Shown: positions 9,369 to 20,786, counted from the stretch's first letter. The stretch: DNA of 64,000 nucleotides from Pelolinea submarina (GCF_003966975.1 NZ_AP018437.1:3162001-3226000); one strand, 5' to 3'. The notes: generated by a model not told the origin, from the sequence alone. A program made the numbers and translations.

Positions 9369-10574
9369 ATGGCTAACATTCTCGTTCCGGATTACGCCGG
9401 CCAGCAGGTCATCGCCGGTATCAAATCGCTCTCTCTTCATGGAGATACCTGCGATTTGGCCTGGGATATTAAAAAGACCGACCAATTATTCAAAAGCAAA
9501 TATATCCGGGAGCTCTATTCCATTCCCCCGGCCCGCGAGGATTCTGATGATTACGCACATGGGTTGGTTGAACTGCTCCAATCGCATCCGTACGATATGA
9601 TCATCCCTTTCGGCAACGACGCCAACCACGCGGTTAACCGCGCCCAGGACGAAATCCGGAAATATACCCGCGTACTGACCCCTTCGCGCCGCGCGCACGA
9701 AATCGCCTATGATAAGCAGGCTACCGCGCAGCACTGCCGTGAAGTGGGCATCGACGCCCCAGCCACCTTTTTTGATTACGCGGAAACAGACCTGCCGGCC
9801 ATTGCCAACAATCTGCGCTATCCGGTGGTTATCAAAGCCCGCAGCGGTTCCGGCGTAAAATCCGGTTTGCGCTACGCTACCAACCAAACCGAACTGCTGG
9901 CCAAATATCACGAACTGAGCGACCTCATCCACGCCAACGACCACGCAGAATATGCCAATCCAATCATCCAGGAATTCATCCCCGGCTACGTGCATGATGC
10001 CTGCCTGCTGCTGGAAAATGGGAAAACATTGGTAACGCTGACACAAATCCGCCATCTGATGTACCCCATCACCGGAGGCGTAGGCGCCATCAACTACACC
10101 ACCCATGATGCCAAACTTAAGGAAGTCTCGATCCAATTGATGGAATCGTTGGATTGGACCGGGCCAGCAGAGGTGGAATTCAAGTACGATGAGCGCGATA
10201 AAAAGTACAAACTGATCGAGATTAATCCCAAGCTGTGGGGAACATTGGACCTTTCCATTCAATCCGGAGTTAGTTTTCCGGTGTTGATCCGCGACCTCTT
10301 AATGGGCGAGAAGGTCACCCAGCCATCTTATGATGCAGGGAATTGTTATTATTTCCTCTACCCTCAGACCTCTTTGGCGCGCCTGCAATCGTGGATGACT
10401 TTCGGGAAAGATAATCCCCCGGTACCCATCCGCATCACACGAAAATTCCGCGACGTGGACTGGGGTGACTTCAGGCCGCTTCTGGGGCGATTTCTCAAGA
10501 CTGCCGCCATTGCCCTCACTGGTAATTTAGCCAATGAGACGCACAATCTGCCCAAAGAATTGATCAACCGCTAA
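9369..10574 (+). CDS. ATP-grasp enzyme (CarB-like carboxylate-amine/thiol ligase)
   Basis: This 401-residue protein has an N-terminal Rossmann-like pre-ATP-grasp domain (ending near IIPFGNDANHAV) and an ATP-grasp domain (PVVIKARSGSGVKSG, then VEFKYDE and KLIEINPKLWG, supplying metal ligands Glu and Asn). The family joins a carboxylate to an amine or other nucleophile via an acyl phosphate. The substrate is not predictable. It sits 27 nt after the deacetylase-like gene, so the two probably act on one small molecule or surface glycan. Confidence 0.8.
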   Translation: MANILVPDYAGQQVIAGIKSLSLHGDTCDLAWDIKKTDQLFKSKYIRELYSIPPAREDSDDYAHGLVELLQSHPYDMIIPFGNDANHAVNRAQDEIRKYTRVLTPSRRAHEIAYDKQATAQHCREVGIDAPATFFDYAETDLPAIANNLRYPVVIKARSGSGVKSGLRYATNQTELLAKYHELSDLIHANDHAEYANPIIQEFIPGYVHDACLLLENGKTLVTLTQIRHLMYPITGGVGAINYTTHDAKLKEVSIQLMESLDWTGPAEVEFKYDERDKKYKLIEINPKLWGTLDLSIQSGVSFPVLIRDLLMGEKVTQPSYDAGNCYYFLYPQTSLARLQSWMTFGKDNPPVPIRITRKFRDVDWGDFRPLLGRFLKTAAIALTGNLANETHNLPKELINR

Positions 10575-10676
10575 ATTCTTTCTTTCGACGCTTGTTCCTA
10601 TAAAATTTCTTTATTTGCTTGCACTCAACAGCCGCATTTATAAAGTGGCTTAACTTGATTTTTCCAAGGAGAAGAT

Positions 10677-11669
10677 ATGTTTAAACATAAATCCAATCTA
10701 TTGAATTTTTCAATTGCGATCATTTTGGTTGGCATGTTGATTTTGACCGCTTGCGGCAGTTCCTCCGGCAGCGCAAAATCTGAAATGGATACCGTAAAAT
10801 ACGGTGGCCAGCTATATCCGGAAGAATACCTGCTCAAAGGCCAGGATTTCTGGTCGAAATACGGCCTGACCGTACAGCACACCCTCTTTAGTTCGGGTGG
10901 AGAAAATAATCAGGCACTCATTTCCAACGCAATTGACATTAATATAGGCTCCGATAGCAAAAGCGTGGAGCTTTTCAACGCGATGGGCGACAAAGTTGTT
11001 ATCATTGCAGCTTCCCAACGCGGCGATCGTTACTCCACCATGGTTCAAACTGATTCCGGCATCACCAGCTGGTACGACATGAAAGGCGAAACCGTAGGTA
11101 TTCGCCTTGGGACTGGCGCGGAGCAGGTAGTGCGCAGATACTTTGAAGCCGTCGGCGACCTTTCCTGGGACGATTTCAACTGGGTTGACCTCAAGGTTGA
11201 AGACATGGCAGCAGCGTTAGCCGACGGCAGTATTGCTTCCTTTACCGCCTGGGAACCCACCCCGGCCATCGCGGAAGCAACCGGCAACGCGCAGGTCATG
11301 ATGAGCTACGGCGATTATGCCCTGACCCCAGTCTTAATCCATACCAGCAAGGCTTATGCAGAGTCACACCACGATGAACTGGTCGCTTTCCTGAAAGGCC
11401 AGCTGGATAAAGTCGATATGATCCAAAACAATCCTGATGAAGCTGCGCGTATCGCCGCCGAAGCCGCTTCCGCGCAAGGCAGCGAAGTCGCTCCCGAAGT
11501 ATTCAAAACCATCTTCGAACGCGTAGATTTTTCTCTGGATGTGGATGATGAAGTTTTGGCAGCGTTGAATGACACCGCCCAATTCTTGAAAGATCAAGGC
11601 AGCATTGATACAATTCCTGAATTCTATGTAGATATGAGCTTCCTTAAAGAAGCAGAAGAATCCCGATAG
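10677..11669 (+). CDS. ABC transporter substrate-binding lipoprotein (SsuA/TauA/NMT1-like)
   Basis: This 330-residue protein has a lipoprotein signal (lipobox LTACG, Cys at about residue 27) and a two-lobe binding domain. The motifs YGGQLYPEEYLL, GETVGIRLGTGAEQ and AALADGSI fit the SsuA/TauA/NitT superfamily. AAGGAG lies just before the ATG. It heads a four-gene importer operon. The orphan binding protein at 15469-16455 is a clear paralogue of the same length. A sulfonate, taurine or related small anion or heterocycle is the likely ligand; the exact one is unknown. Confidence 0.85.
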   Translation: MFKHKSNLLNFSIAIILVGMLILTACGSSSGSAKSEMDTVKYGGQLYPEEYLLKGQDFWSKYGLTVQHTLFSSGGENNQALISNAIDINIGSDSKSVELFNAMGDKVVIIAASQRGDRYSTMVQTDSGITSWYDMKGETVGIRLGTGAEQVVRRYFEAVGDLSWDDFNWVDLKVEDMAAALADGSIASFTAWEPTPAIAEATGNAQVMMSYGDYALTPVLIHTSKAYAESHHDELVAFLKGQLDKVDMIQNNPDEAARIAAEAASAQGSEVAPEVFKTIFERVDFSLDVDDEVLAALNDTAQFLKDQGSIDTIPEFYVDMSFLKEAEESR

Positions 11670-11681
11670 TCAGGATTTTTA

Positions 11682-12473
11682 TTGAGACGAAAAATTTTTC
11701 TGGCCATACTTCCCATCGTAATCTTCCTTCTGGCATGGGAAGTATCGGCCAGACTGGAGTGGGTCAATCCGGTTTTATTTCCAGCCCCTTCAGCTATCTT
11801 AAATGAGCTAGTAGATCTCTTCCAGGAAGGTCTGCCGGCTCATTCCATATTAATCAATCACACGTTGGCAACACTGAAACGCCTGGGGATCGGCTTTAGC
11901 GTAGGTGTTCTGGCAGGAGTTCTAATGGGTGTGTTAATGGGATTGAGCAACCCCTCCTTCCATTTTTTCAATCCACTCATTCTGGTGCTCATGTCTATCC
12001 CCGGCATTGCACTGGCCCCCTTATTCATCATCTGGCTCGGCTTTGGCGACCCCACCATCATCACCTTAGGCGCGTTGAGTACCTTTTTCCCGGTAGTTTA
12101 TTCCACTACGACCGGTGTGCGCAGCGTTGACCGACAGATGGTAAGAGCCGCCCAAATCATGGGCGCCAGCCGGCTGCAGGTTATCACCAGTGTTTATATT
12201 CCCTGGTCGGCCGCCTTTGTATTCAATGGCATCAAGCTGGGTTTGGCCCGCGGCTGGATGACCGTCATTGCGGTGGAATTTGTGGCCGCCAGTAATTATG
12301 GATTGGGGTACATGATTTGGTATGCTACTGAACGGCTCAAAGCGGATGTAGTTTATGCCGGAATATTGGTCATGATCCTGATTTACTTTATTCTGGATAA
12401 ACTACTAATCGGGAATGTCGAGAAAAAGACCATTTCCCGCTGGGGTATGATCACTCAAAAGCAGGAAGAGTAG
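11682..12473 (+). CDS. ABC transporter permease (SsuC/TauC-like), first of two
   Basis: This 263-residue permease appears to start at TTG 11682 with AGGA upstream, 12 nt after the lipoprotein stop. It has about six membrane helices and the EAA-type cytoplasmic loop (AAQIMGASRLQVI...). It differs clearly from the second permease that follows, so the transporter core is probably a heterodimer rather than the homodimer usual in SsuC systems. Confidence 0.85.
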   Translation: MRRKIFLAILPIVIFLLAWEVSARLEWVNPVLFPAPSAILNELVDLFQEGLPAHSILINHTLATLKRLGIGFSVGVLAGVLMGVLMGLSNPSFHFFNPLILVLMSIPGIALAPLFIIWLGFGDPTIITLGALSTFFPVVYSTTTGVRSVDRQMVRAAQIMGASRLQVITSVYIPWSAAFVFNGIKLGLARGWMTVIAVEFVAASNYGLGYMIWYATERLKADVVYAGILVMILIYFILDKLLIGNVEKKTISRWGMITQKQEE

Positions 12474-12477
12474 ATAA

Positions 12478-13290
12478 ATGACTGAGCAGAAAAAGAAATC
12501 AATCTCTCTATCCTCTAAATTAAAGTCATCGCTGGATTTTCTTTTCCCATTCCTGATAATCGGCATTGTTTGGGAAATTTTGGTGCAGACCGGCATCATC
12601 GAACTGCGCTCGCTCCCCGCCCCATCCACACTGCTGGCCAAGTTTTGGGAACTGACTTTCGTTAATGGCATCCTCTGGAAACATTTGGGCAGCAGCCTTT
12701 ACCGCCTCGCCACCGGTTATTTGCTGGCTGTTCTGATTGGCACAGCCTTGGGCGCACTGCTCGCTCAAAAACCTTTGCTGCACGACATGTTTGAACCATC
12801 GCTGAACCTGCTCATGTCCGTGCCGACCATAGCCTGGATTCCGATATTTCTAATTACCCTGGGATTGGGCGATAAAACCGTTATCATAGCCATTTTCACC
12901 AGCAGTTTCTTTGCTATCACGTACAACACCATGCGTGGTATTGAAATGATCGACAAGAGCATCGTCAATGCCGCCCATCTGATGGGGCTGCATGGATTAA
13001 ACCTGTTCCTGGAAGTACTGCTGCCGGCCTCCATGTTATCAATCATCAACGGTCTGCGCCTGGCCATCGGCTATGCCTGGCGCGCGCTGGTAGGCGGTGA
13101 GCTATTGGCAGCCATGATTGAATGGGGCTTGGGGAAGATGGTTTACCAGGCACGCTACTTCAACGACGCTTCGGTCATGCTTCTGGGCTTGTTGATCATC
13201 GGCATCACCGGCTTCCTGCTGGACAAGACATTCCTCACCATTCTGGAACGCAACACAGTGGAAAAATGGGGCATGACGGCTAAAAAATAG
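12478..13290 (+). CDS. ABC transporter permease (SsuC/TauC-like), second of two
   Basis: This 270-residue membrane protein starts 4 nt after the first permease. It has a cytoplasmic N-terminus, six predicted helices and the EAA loop AAHLMGLHGLNLF. Its similarity to the first permease is family-level only. It probably pairs with that permease in one importer with the ATPase at 13297. Confidence 0.85.
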   Translation: MTEQKKKSISLSSKLKSSLDFLFPFLIIGIVWEILVQTGIIELRSLPAPSTLLAKFWELTFVNGILWKHLGSSLYRLATGYLLAVLIGTALGALLAQKPLLHDMFEPSLNLLMSVPTIAWIPIFLITLGLGDKTVIIAIFTSSFFAITYNTMRGIEMIDKSIVNAAHLMGLHGLNLFLEVLLPASMLSIINGLRLAIGYAWRALVGGELLAAMIEWGLGKMVYQARYFNDASVMLLGLLIIGITGFLLDKTFLTILERNTVEKWGMTAKK

Positions 13291-13296
13291 AAATGT

Positions 13297-14079
13297 ATGG
13301 AAAATAAGATGGACCCAATTATTCAGATTCAGGACTTATATAAGACCTTCACCGAAAACGATAAGGAGTTGGTGGCGCTGGACCATATCAACCTGGATAT
13401 TCCCCGCAACCAGTTCACCGTATTGATCGGACCTTCCGGCTGCGGCAAGACCACCCTGCTTAACACCATCGCCGGTTTCGAAAAAGCGACCAGCGGGAAG
13501 ATCTTGCTGGACGGCAAGCCTATCCTGAAACCAGCCCCGGACCGCGGTTATGTCTTTCAGGATTATGCGTTATTCCCATGGCTGACTGTATTGGGCAACA
13601 TCACCTTCGGACTGACACATAACGGCTGGGAGAAAAAGGGGGCTGAGGAAAAAGCGCGCGAATATATCGACCTGGTGCATTTGCAGGGCTTCGAAGAGGC
13701 ATATCCACACACCCTCTCCGGCGGCATGAAGCAGCGCGTGGCCATCGCACGCGCGCTGGCTTACAACCCCGAAGTGCTGTTGATGGACGAACCTTTTGGC
13801 GCGCTGGACGCCCAAACCCGCAAGCACATGCAGCGCGAGCTGGTCAAGATCCTGGAAAAAGAACAGAAAACTGTGGTATTCGTCACGCACAGCGTGATTG
13901 AAGCCGTCTTTCTGGCCGATCTGGTGATCGTTATGACCGCCCGCCCCGGCAAGGTCAAAGGCATGGTAAAAATTGATCTGCCGCGCAAACGCTCTTACGT
14001 GGAAGACCACTACCTGCACTACCGCGAACAAATTTTGGAATTGCTTGAAGAGGAAGTGGAAAAGGGATTCGAGGATTAA
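13297..14079 (+). CDS. ABC transporter ATP-binding protein (SsuB/TauB-like)
   Basis: This 260-residue single-domain ATPase has Walker A GPSGCGKTT, the signature LSGGMKQRVAIARA, Walker B VLLMDEPFGALD and the switch histidine in FVTHS. It begins 6 nt after the second permease; a second ATG at 13312 is an alternative start. It completes the importer of region 10677-14079. It converges with the ComB-like gene with a 13-nt gap. Confidence 0.93.
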   Translation: MENKMDPIIQIQDLYKTFTENDKELVALDHINLDIPRNQFTVLIGPSGCGKTTLLNTIAGFEKATSGKILLDGKPILKPAPDRGYVFQDYALFPWLTVLGNITFGLTHNGWEKKGAEEKAREYIDLVHLQGFEEAYPHTLSGGMKQRVAIARALAYNPEVLLMDEPFGALDAQTRKHMQRELVKILEKEQKTVVFVTHSVIEAVFLADLVIVMTARPGKVKGMVKIDLPRKRSYVEDHYLHYREQILELLEEEVEKGFED

Positions 14080-14092
14080 ACCCGCCCGCGAC

Positions 14093-14788
14093 CTACTTTA
14101 CGGGCCGAAGAAAATGGATTCCGGATTCGATGGTCACTTTCATGACAAAATCATAGCAGTCTATTGTAGAAGCGATAACCAGGTCTTCTCTTGGGAAGAT
14201 TCGATCTTCCCAGTCAAAATATTTCTCACCGCTTTTCGATTTCGCCACTCGATCTAAAATCTCTCCACACCTTACCTCTTTTTTTAATAAATGTGCCTCA
14301 ATCATATCCGCACAAGCTCTGTCCTCATCCCCCCAACCTCCTTCGAAAACGCCGGATTCGACCAGAGTCAAGGATGAAGGTTGTACCTGATTAATATAAT
14401 AAACCGTAGCGTCGAGACAGCAGAGTGAAGCCGCCAATAAATATCTGGCGTTTGATGATCGCAGGACACCTTGTGTACCGGCTGTCGTCCGTTGGATCAA
14501 CCTTCTACCGGATAAATCCACATTTATTAATGCAGAGGGAGAATTGCCGTAATCCACTCCCTCAATCGGTATGCCGTTTACTTCGCCAATCAACAGCGAA
14601 CCAGGGTAAGTCTTGGACAGGTTAAATAGTTCATCCACCGTACTGACTAAAATGATTTCGCTTGCCCCATTGGCAAAAGCGACCGCGGCGGTGGTAAACG
14701 CTCGCAAGACGTCAATCACCACAACGAAATCCGTTTCTGTACCGCAAGTCTCCAAGTTGGCTCGCTGTATTTTCAATGGATTCTCCAC
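14093..14788 (-). CDS. comB: 2-phosphosulfolactate phosphatase family protein (ComB-like)
   Basis: This protein of about 231 residues has the ComB-family signatures VVVIDVLRAFTTAAVA near the N-terminus, a GEVNG/DYGNSP stretch and RTTAGTQGV. ComB removes phosphate from 2-phosphosulfolactate in coenzyme M biosynthesis and occurs more widely in bacteria that handle sulfolactate. The start is uncertain: a GTG at 14788 has no ribosome site, whereas a TTG at 14776 has GGAG 6 nt upstream. It lies between a sulfonate-type importer and an OsmC gene, which makes a sulfonate link plausible but unproven. Confidence 0.75.
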   Translation of the reverse strand: MENPLKIQRANLETCGTETDFVVVIDVLRAFTTAAVAFANGASEIILVSTVDELFNLSKTYPGSLLIGEVNGIPIEGVDYGNSPSALINVDLSGRRLIQRTTAGTQGVLRSSNARYLLAASLCCLDATVYYINQVQPSSLTLVESGVFEGGWGDEDRACADMIEAHLLKKEVRCGEILDRVAKSKSGEKYFDWEDRIFPREDLVIASTIDCYDFVMKVTIESGIHFLRPVK

Positions 14789-14875
14789 AAATGATTGCTT
14801 AATATTCTAAAACGTTAATTAGGTTGAGCAAAGGGCAACGCCAGGAATCAGTTTTTCATATCTTTTAAGAAAATC

Positions 14876-14896
14876 TCCGGTATTATTCAATCCGGA
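14876..14896 (-). terminator. Weak hairpin after the OsmC gene
   Basis: TCCGG and CCGGA form a 5-bp stem around an 11-nt AT-rich loop just beyond the OsmC stop. On the minus strand it is followed by GATTTTCTT. It may be a weak terminator. Confidence 0.35.
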
Positions 14897-14905
14897 ATTT
14901 TTTTA

Positions 14906-15400
14906 TTAAGATTTTGATTGATGGGAATTTGAATTACTCGGCCAATCCTCTTCCAACAAATTGGAGCAGTGCAGTTCCACAGCAAACTCCGGTACGTTGG
15001 AAATAGTGTCCATGACCGGGCAGTTTTTTTCAACAAATTCAACCAGCTTGCAAACTTCTTCTTCCGTATTGTTGGCATTTATGTAATACGTAGTCGTCAC
15101 TTTGGTAAGACCGATCTTGGCATCCTTATTCCTGCCAAGAAAGCCATCCGGGTCGAAAATACCGTTCACATCGATCTGTACCGATTTAAGGTCGATGCCA
15201 TATTTTTCCGCGAACACTCTGGCTATAATGCATTTGCTGGCTCCCAATGCGGAAAGCAGCACCTCCAACGGATTCATACCCAGATCATTACCACCTATGG
15301 ATAACGGTCCATTCAGAATAAATGAAAAGCCTCTGGATTCACATTGGGTGGTAAACCCATCGTACAATCTCGCTTTGGCATAAACCATTACATCAGCCAC
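14906..15400 (-). CDS. OsmC family protein
   Basis: This 164-residue protein has the two family cysteines, in GASKC and in NCPVMDT. They form the peroxidatic thiol pair in OsmC/Ohr proteins, although some family members act on other sulfur or selenium compounds. GTG 15400 is the supported start, with GGAGG 6 nt upstream. It is divergent from the orphan binding protein, with a 68-nt shared control region, and upstream of the ComB-like gene on the same strand. Confidence 0.85.
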   Translation of the reverse strand: MADVMVYAKARLYDGFTTQCESRGFSFILNGPLSIGGNDLGMNPLEVLLSALGASKCIIARVFAEKYGIDLKSVQIDVNGIFDPDGFLGRNKDAKIGLTKVTTTYYINANNTEEEVCKLVEFVEKNCPVMDTISNVPEFAVELHCSNLLEEDWPSNSNSHQSKS

Positions 15401-15422
15401 AATCAGCCTCCGTGGATTCCTT

Positions 15423-15428
15423 TATAAT
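15423..15428 (+). promoter_or_regulatory. Likely -10 element for the orphan binding-protein gene
   Basis: A consensus TATAAT lies in the short gap between the divergent OsmC and binding-protein genes. No good -35 hexamer is seen at 17 nt, so a regulator may be needed. Its position favours the ATG at 15469 over earlier in-frame starts. Confidence 0.4.
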
Positions 15429-15468
15429 GAAGATAATACTAGAAATAATACCCTTAAAAATATATTAT

Positions 15469-16455
15469 ATGAAACCTGCACATATTTTCCGAAAATTTTT
15501 TCAATCACTCATACTCATTTTATTAACCACCGGTATTTCCGCCTGCCAACCGGCCAAACAGCCGCTGCATTATGGCGGCCAGCTTTACGCCGATGAACTT
15601 CTCTTACAGGGGATGAATACCTGGGCAGCTCATGGCAGCCAGGTGGAACATGTTCTTTACAGGAACCCTGACGATTTGATCACGGCATTCCAAAACGGGA
15701 TAGCGGATGTGGCGCTTTTTTCGGACATTCAAACCGCGCAGATTTTTAGCGCGATGGGTGAAGACGCGCTTATCATCGCCGTCTCTGAGAGCGGCAACCG
15801 TGTCAGCACCATCGTACGTGCTGATTCTGAAATTACAAGTTGGGCCGATTTGTCGGGCAAAAAAGTTGCCCTGCGCAGCGGCAGCGGCGCTGAACTTGCG
15901 CTTAAAAGGTATTTCGCTTTGAATAGCAATTTGGATTGGGATGCAATTGAATGGGTCAACCTGCCTGTGGAGGACATGCCCGCAGCCCTGTCAGGCGGAA
16001 CTGTCGACGCCATCACGGCTACAGAGCCCATCCCGGCTATGGCACAAGCCGGCGGCGGCATGCGGGTGATGCAAAGTTACGGAGACTGCTGTCCCGCGCC
16101 GTTGGTATTGGTAACCACGCGCGATTACGCCCGGCAAAACAGCCAGCTTTTAATCGCCTTCCTGCAAGGCCAATTAGATAAAGCCGCCCTAATCCGGAGC
16201 GACGCCGCTCTGGCAGCGCGCACCGCTTCCGCCCAGGCAGCTGTTTACGGGCTGGACGTGCCAGCCGCCGCATACCATATCGTATTCAAACGCGTTAATT
16301 TCGACATGACTTTGGAAGGTCCGCTGCTCTCTGCGCTGGAAAACACCGCCGCAGATATGGTGAATGCCGGTTTATTGGAAGAAGAACCGTCATTTCAGGT
16401 TGATTTGCAGTATCTGGAATCTGCAATAGAGAAGAATTCACCCGAAATTCCGTAG
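15469..16455 (+). CDS. Orphan ABC substrate-binding lipoprotein, paralogue of the 10677 gene
   Basis: This 328-residue lipoprotein has a signal ending ISAC and a lobe structure parallel to the 10677-11669 protein: both share YGGQLY, SVE/QIFSAMG-type wording, GTGAE/GSGAE and the C-terminal KTIFERV/HIVFKRV block. The frame is open to 15412, but I choose the ATG at 15469 because it gives a proper signal peptide and matches the paralogue's length; no strong ribosome site is visible. It has no permease or ATPase of its own and probably feeds the 11682-14079 importer with a second ligand. Confidence 0.8.
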   Translation: MKPAHIFRKFFQSLILILLTTGISACQPAKQPLHYGGQLYADELLLQGMNTWAAHGSQVEHVLYRNPDDLITAFQNGIADVALFSDIQTAQIFSAMGEDALIIAVSESGNRVSTIVRADSEITSWADLSGKKVALRSGSGAELALKRYFALNSNLDWDAIEWVNLPVEDMPAALSGGTVDAITATEPIPAMAQAGGGMRVMQSYGDCCPAPLVLVTTRDYARQNSQLLIAFLQGQLDKAALIRSDAALAARTASAQAAVYGLDVPAAAYHIVFKRVNFDMTLEGPLLSALENTAADMVNAGLLEEEPSFQVDLQYLESAIEKNSPEIP

Positions 16456-16479
16456 TTTCGAATTGTCAGATTATTCTTA

Positions 16480-16516
16480 ATGCTTTTGAATCAGCTTGCG
16501 ACTGATCTTAAAGCAT
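16480..16516. repeat. Imperfect inverted repeat upstream of nusA
   Basis: ATGCTTT pairs with AAAGCAT, and inside that ATCAG pairs with CTGAT, with a 3-nt internal loop on each side. It lies 25 nt after the binding-protein stop and has no T-run, so it may be a transcript-end hairpin or an operator. Confidence 0.35.
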
Positions 16517-16557
16517 GATAGAATTTCCAAGTAAGTACAAGCTTTATTGTTCCCGTC

Positions 16558-16582
16558 GAAAAGTGGGTTGTCCCCACTTTTC
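16558..16582 (+). terminator. Perfect 10-bp hairpin between the binding protein and nusA
   Basis: GAAAAGTGGG and CCCACTTTTC form a perfect 10-bp stem with a 5-nt loop. The trailing CTTTTCTGCTTAT is only moderately T-rich. It could terminate the binding-protein transcript. It also abuts the nusA -10 element, so it may instead be regulatory. Confidence 0.5.
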
Positions 16583-16586
16583 TGCT

Positions 16587-16592
16587 TATAAT
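16587..16592 (+). promoter_or_regulatory. -10 element of the nusA-infB operon
   Basis: TATAAT at 16587-16592 would start transcription near 16599, about 23 nt before the nusA ATG. No good -35 lies at 17 nt, and the upstream position is occupied by the hairpin. An upstream TG is one base too far for a standard extended -10. Confidence 0.45.
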
Positions 16593-16621
16593 AGAAAAGT
16601 AAATTTTGGAGTAACTCTGGC

Positions 16622-18553
<1,932 letters not shown>

Positions 18554-18575
18554 ATTTTAATAAACGTTAAAGGCG

Positions 18576-18863
18576 GTGAATAAACAAAAGTCTCGCGTGA
18601 AGCATATTCCGCAGCGAACATGTGTTGGCTGCCGGGAAACGCTCTCCAAAAGAGGGCTAATGCGCATTGTATGCACTCCGGATGGAGTCCGCTACGACGC
18701 GACCGGCAAAGCGGAAGGCAGGGGCGCCTACCTGCATGATAAAAAATCATGCTGGGAGCGAGCACTTAGAGGTAGTTTGGCACACGCATTGAAAACAGAA
18801 TTGACACAAGCGGACAGAGATTACATCGCTCAAATCATTTCAGAACTAAAGGATGATGAGTGA
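18576..18863 (+). CDS. ylxR: YlxR family RNA-binding protein
   Basis: This small protein of about 95 residues has the YlxR signature RTCVGCRE, followed by GRGAYLH, and sits in its usual place between nusA and infB. The start is uncertain. GTG 18576 overlaps an SD-like AAAGGCGGTGA, which would suit GTG 18597 somewhat better (88 residues). The family is thought to bind RNA or influence transcription. The L7Ae-like ylxQ that often follows is absent; 129-141 nt without a clear gene precede infB. Confidence 0.88.
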   Translation: MNKQKSRVKHIPQRTCVGCRETLSKRGLMRIVCTPDGVRYDATGKAEGRGAYLHDKKSCWERALRGSLAHALKTELTQADRDYIAQIISELKDDE

Positions 18864-19004
18864 AATACACTGACCACTTATTGCTAACAAAGGCTAATTC
18901 AATGTAGACAATCAAGCGTTCAAATCGCTCGCCGAGCTACCAAGAGAGAGGCAAATGTTTCAAAGAAGTATTCACTGCAGGGGCAATCTGAAATGGAGGC
19001 ATCT

Positions 19005-20786
19005 ATGAGCGATAAGAACACAAAGACAATCGATTTACCCAATGTCACGACAGTACGTGACTTAGCAAAGAAAGTTGATAGCAGTCCCATCCAGGTCATT
19101 AAGGTATTAATGGCCAATGGGGTTATGGCAAACATCAACCAGCAAATCGATTTTGACACGGCGGCTGTGGTCGCGGCTGAAATGGGTTATGAAGCCTCAC
19201 TGGAAATTCCCGAAATCTCTGAAGAACAAGTTGGCGAAATACCGCTCTGGCGGCGCTTGATTGAAGACGAAGACGCGAAAAACCTGGTCAACCGCCCTCC
19301 GGTGGTGACCATTCTCGGACATGTAGATCACGGTAAAACCACACTTTTGGACGCTATCCGCCACACCAATGTGGCCGGGGGCGAATCCGGCGGTATTACC
19401 CAACATATCGGCGCTTACCAGATTATGCACAAGAAGCGCAAAATCACCTTCCTCGATACACCCGGACACGCGGCTTTCACAGCCATGCGCGCACGCGGTG
19501 CTCAAGGCGCCGACATTGTGGTGCTGGTGGTGGCGGCTAATGACGGCGTTATGCCGCAGACCCGCGAAGCCATCGCCCACGCACGCGCCGCACGCGTTCC
19601 GATCGTGGTCGCACTGAACAAAATCGACCTGCCGGACGCCAACCCGGATTACGTCAAACAGCAGCTGGCTGATGCCGGCCTGGTTTCGGACGAGTGGGAT
19701 GGCGATACCATGATCATTCCCGTTTCCGCTAAGAAAAACATGGGCATCGACGACCTGCTGGAAGGAATCGTACTGGTAGCCGACAACTCCAAGATTATGG
19801 CCAATCCTCATGGAACCGTAATCGGCACCGTCATTGAAGCAGCCGTGGACAAGAGCCGCGGTGTCACTGCCACCCTGTTGGTGCAAAACGGTACTTTGAA
19901 TGCGGGCGATGCCATTGCGGTCGGCATGACCTGCGGCAACATCCGCGCCATGTTTGATTTCAAAGGCAACGCCATCGAATCTGCCGAACCCTCCACCCCG
20001 GCGCAAATTCTGGGCTTGAACGATGTTCCCAAAGCCGGAGATATCTTCCAGGTTTGTGCTTCCGAACGTGAAGCGCGCGCGATTGTCAACGAACGCAAGA
20101 TGAAGGCCGAACAATCAAAATCCACCCGTTCAATGACGACTTTGGAAGATCTGTTCTCAAAAGTAAAAGCCGGAGAGATGGGTGAGCTGCGTTTGATCTT
20201 GAAAGCGGATGTACAGGGTTCATTGGAGCCTATCATCAATGCGCTAAATGATATTGACCAGAGCGAAATCAAGATTAACGTGCTGTATACGGAAGCCGGA
20301 AATGTCACAGAAAACGATGTTCTCCTGGCCACCGCATCAAATGCGATTATCCTGGGTTTTAACGTGCATGCCGACGCATCCTCCAAGAATTTGGCGGAAA
20401 AAGAAGGCGTCTCGATTAGAACCTATGATATTATTTACCGTTTGATTGAGGATGTAGAAAAAGCTGTAAAAGGCATGCTGGCGCCTGAAAAGAAGGAAAC
20501 CGCCATTGGTAAAGCTGAAGTTTTGCAGACATTCAAAATTACCAAAGTTGGTACCGTTGCTGGTTGCCGTGTCACTTCGGGAGAAATCCGCCGTAACGCT
20601 ATGGTGCGGGTGATGCGCAACAACGAAAAAATCTTTGAGGGTGAGCTGGCCTCGCTCAAGCATGAAAAAGATAATGAAAAGGAAGTCCGCGAAGGTTTCG
20701 AATGCGGTCTGCGTGTCCGTGGATTTAATGATTTTGAAATTGGTGATACTGTTATCTCCTATACCATTGAGGAAGTTCAACGATAG
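19005..20786 (+). CDS. infB: Translation initiation factor IF-2
   Basis: This 593-residue GTPase recruits initiator tRNA to the 30S subunit. It has a short N-terminal IF2 segment, then the G domain: G1 [10 protein letters not shown]3 DTPGH, G4 NKID. IF2 domains II-IV follow. I start at ATG 19005, because the earlier ATG at 18993 contains the GGAGG site that serves 19005 at 5-nt spacing. The N-terminus is far shorter than in enterobacteria. It is the third gene of the nusA operon. Confidence 0.97.
   Translation: MSDKNTKTIDLPNVTTVRDLAKKVDSSPIQVIKVLMANGVMANINQQIDFDTAAVVAAEMGYEASLEIPEISEEQVGEIPLWRRLIEDEDAKNLVNRPPVVTILGHVDHGKTTLLDAIRHTNVAGGESGGITQHIGAYQIMHKKRKITFLDTPGHAAFTAMRARGAQGADIVVLVVAANDGVMPQTREAIAHARAARVPIVVALNKIDLPDANPDYVKQQLADAGLVSDEWDGDTMIIPVSAKKNMGIDDLLEGIVLVADNSKIMANPHGTVIGTVIEAAVDKSRGVTATLLVQNGTLNAGDAIAVGMTCGNIRAMFDFKGNAIESAEPSTPAQILGLNDVPKAGDIFQVCASEREARAIVNERKMKAEQSKSTRSMTTLEDLFSKVKAGEMGELRLILKADVQGSLEPIINALNDIDQSEIKINVLYTEAGNVTENDVLLATASNAIILGFNVHADASSKNLAEKEGVSIRTYDIIYRLIEDVEKAVKGMLAPEKKETAIGKAEVLQTFKITKVGTVAGCRVTSGEIRRNAMVRVMRNNEKIFEGELASLKHEKDNEKEVREGFECGLRVRGFNDFEIGDTVISYTIEEVQR

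Noticed and set aside
10575-10676. Promoter before the SsuA-like gene with TTGCAC and TATAAA
   Set aside because: The two hexamers are only 14 nt apart, too close for a normal promoter.
19197-20114. 305-codon open frame antisense to infB
   Set aside because: It mirrors the infB coding strand; its length comes from GC-rich codon bias, and infB is unambiguous.
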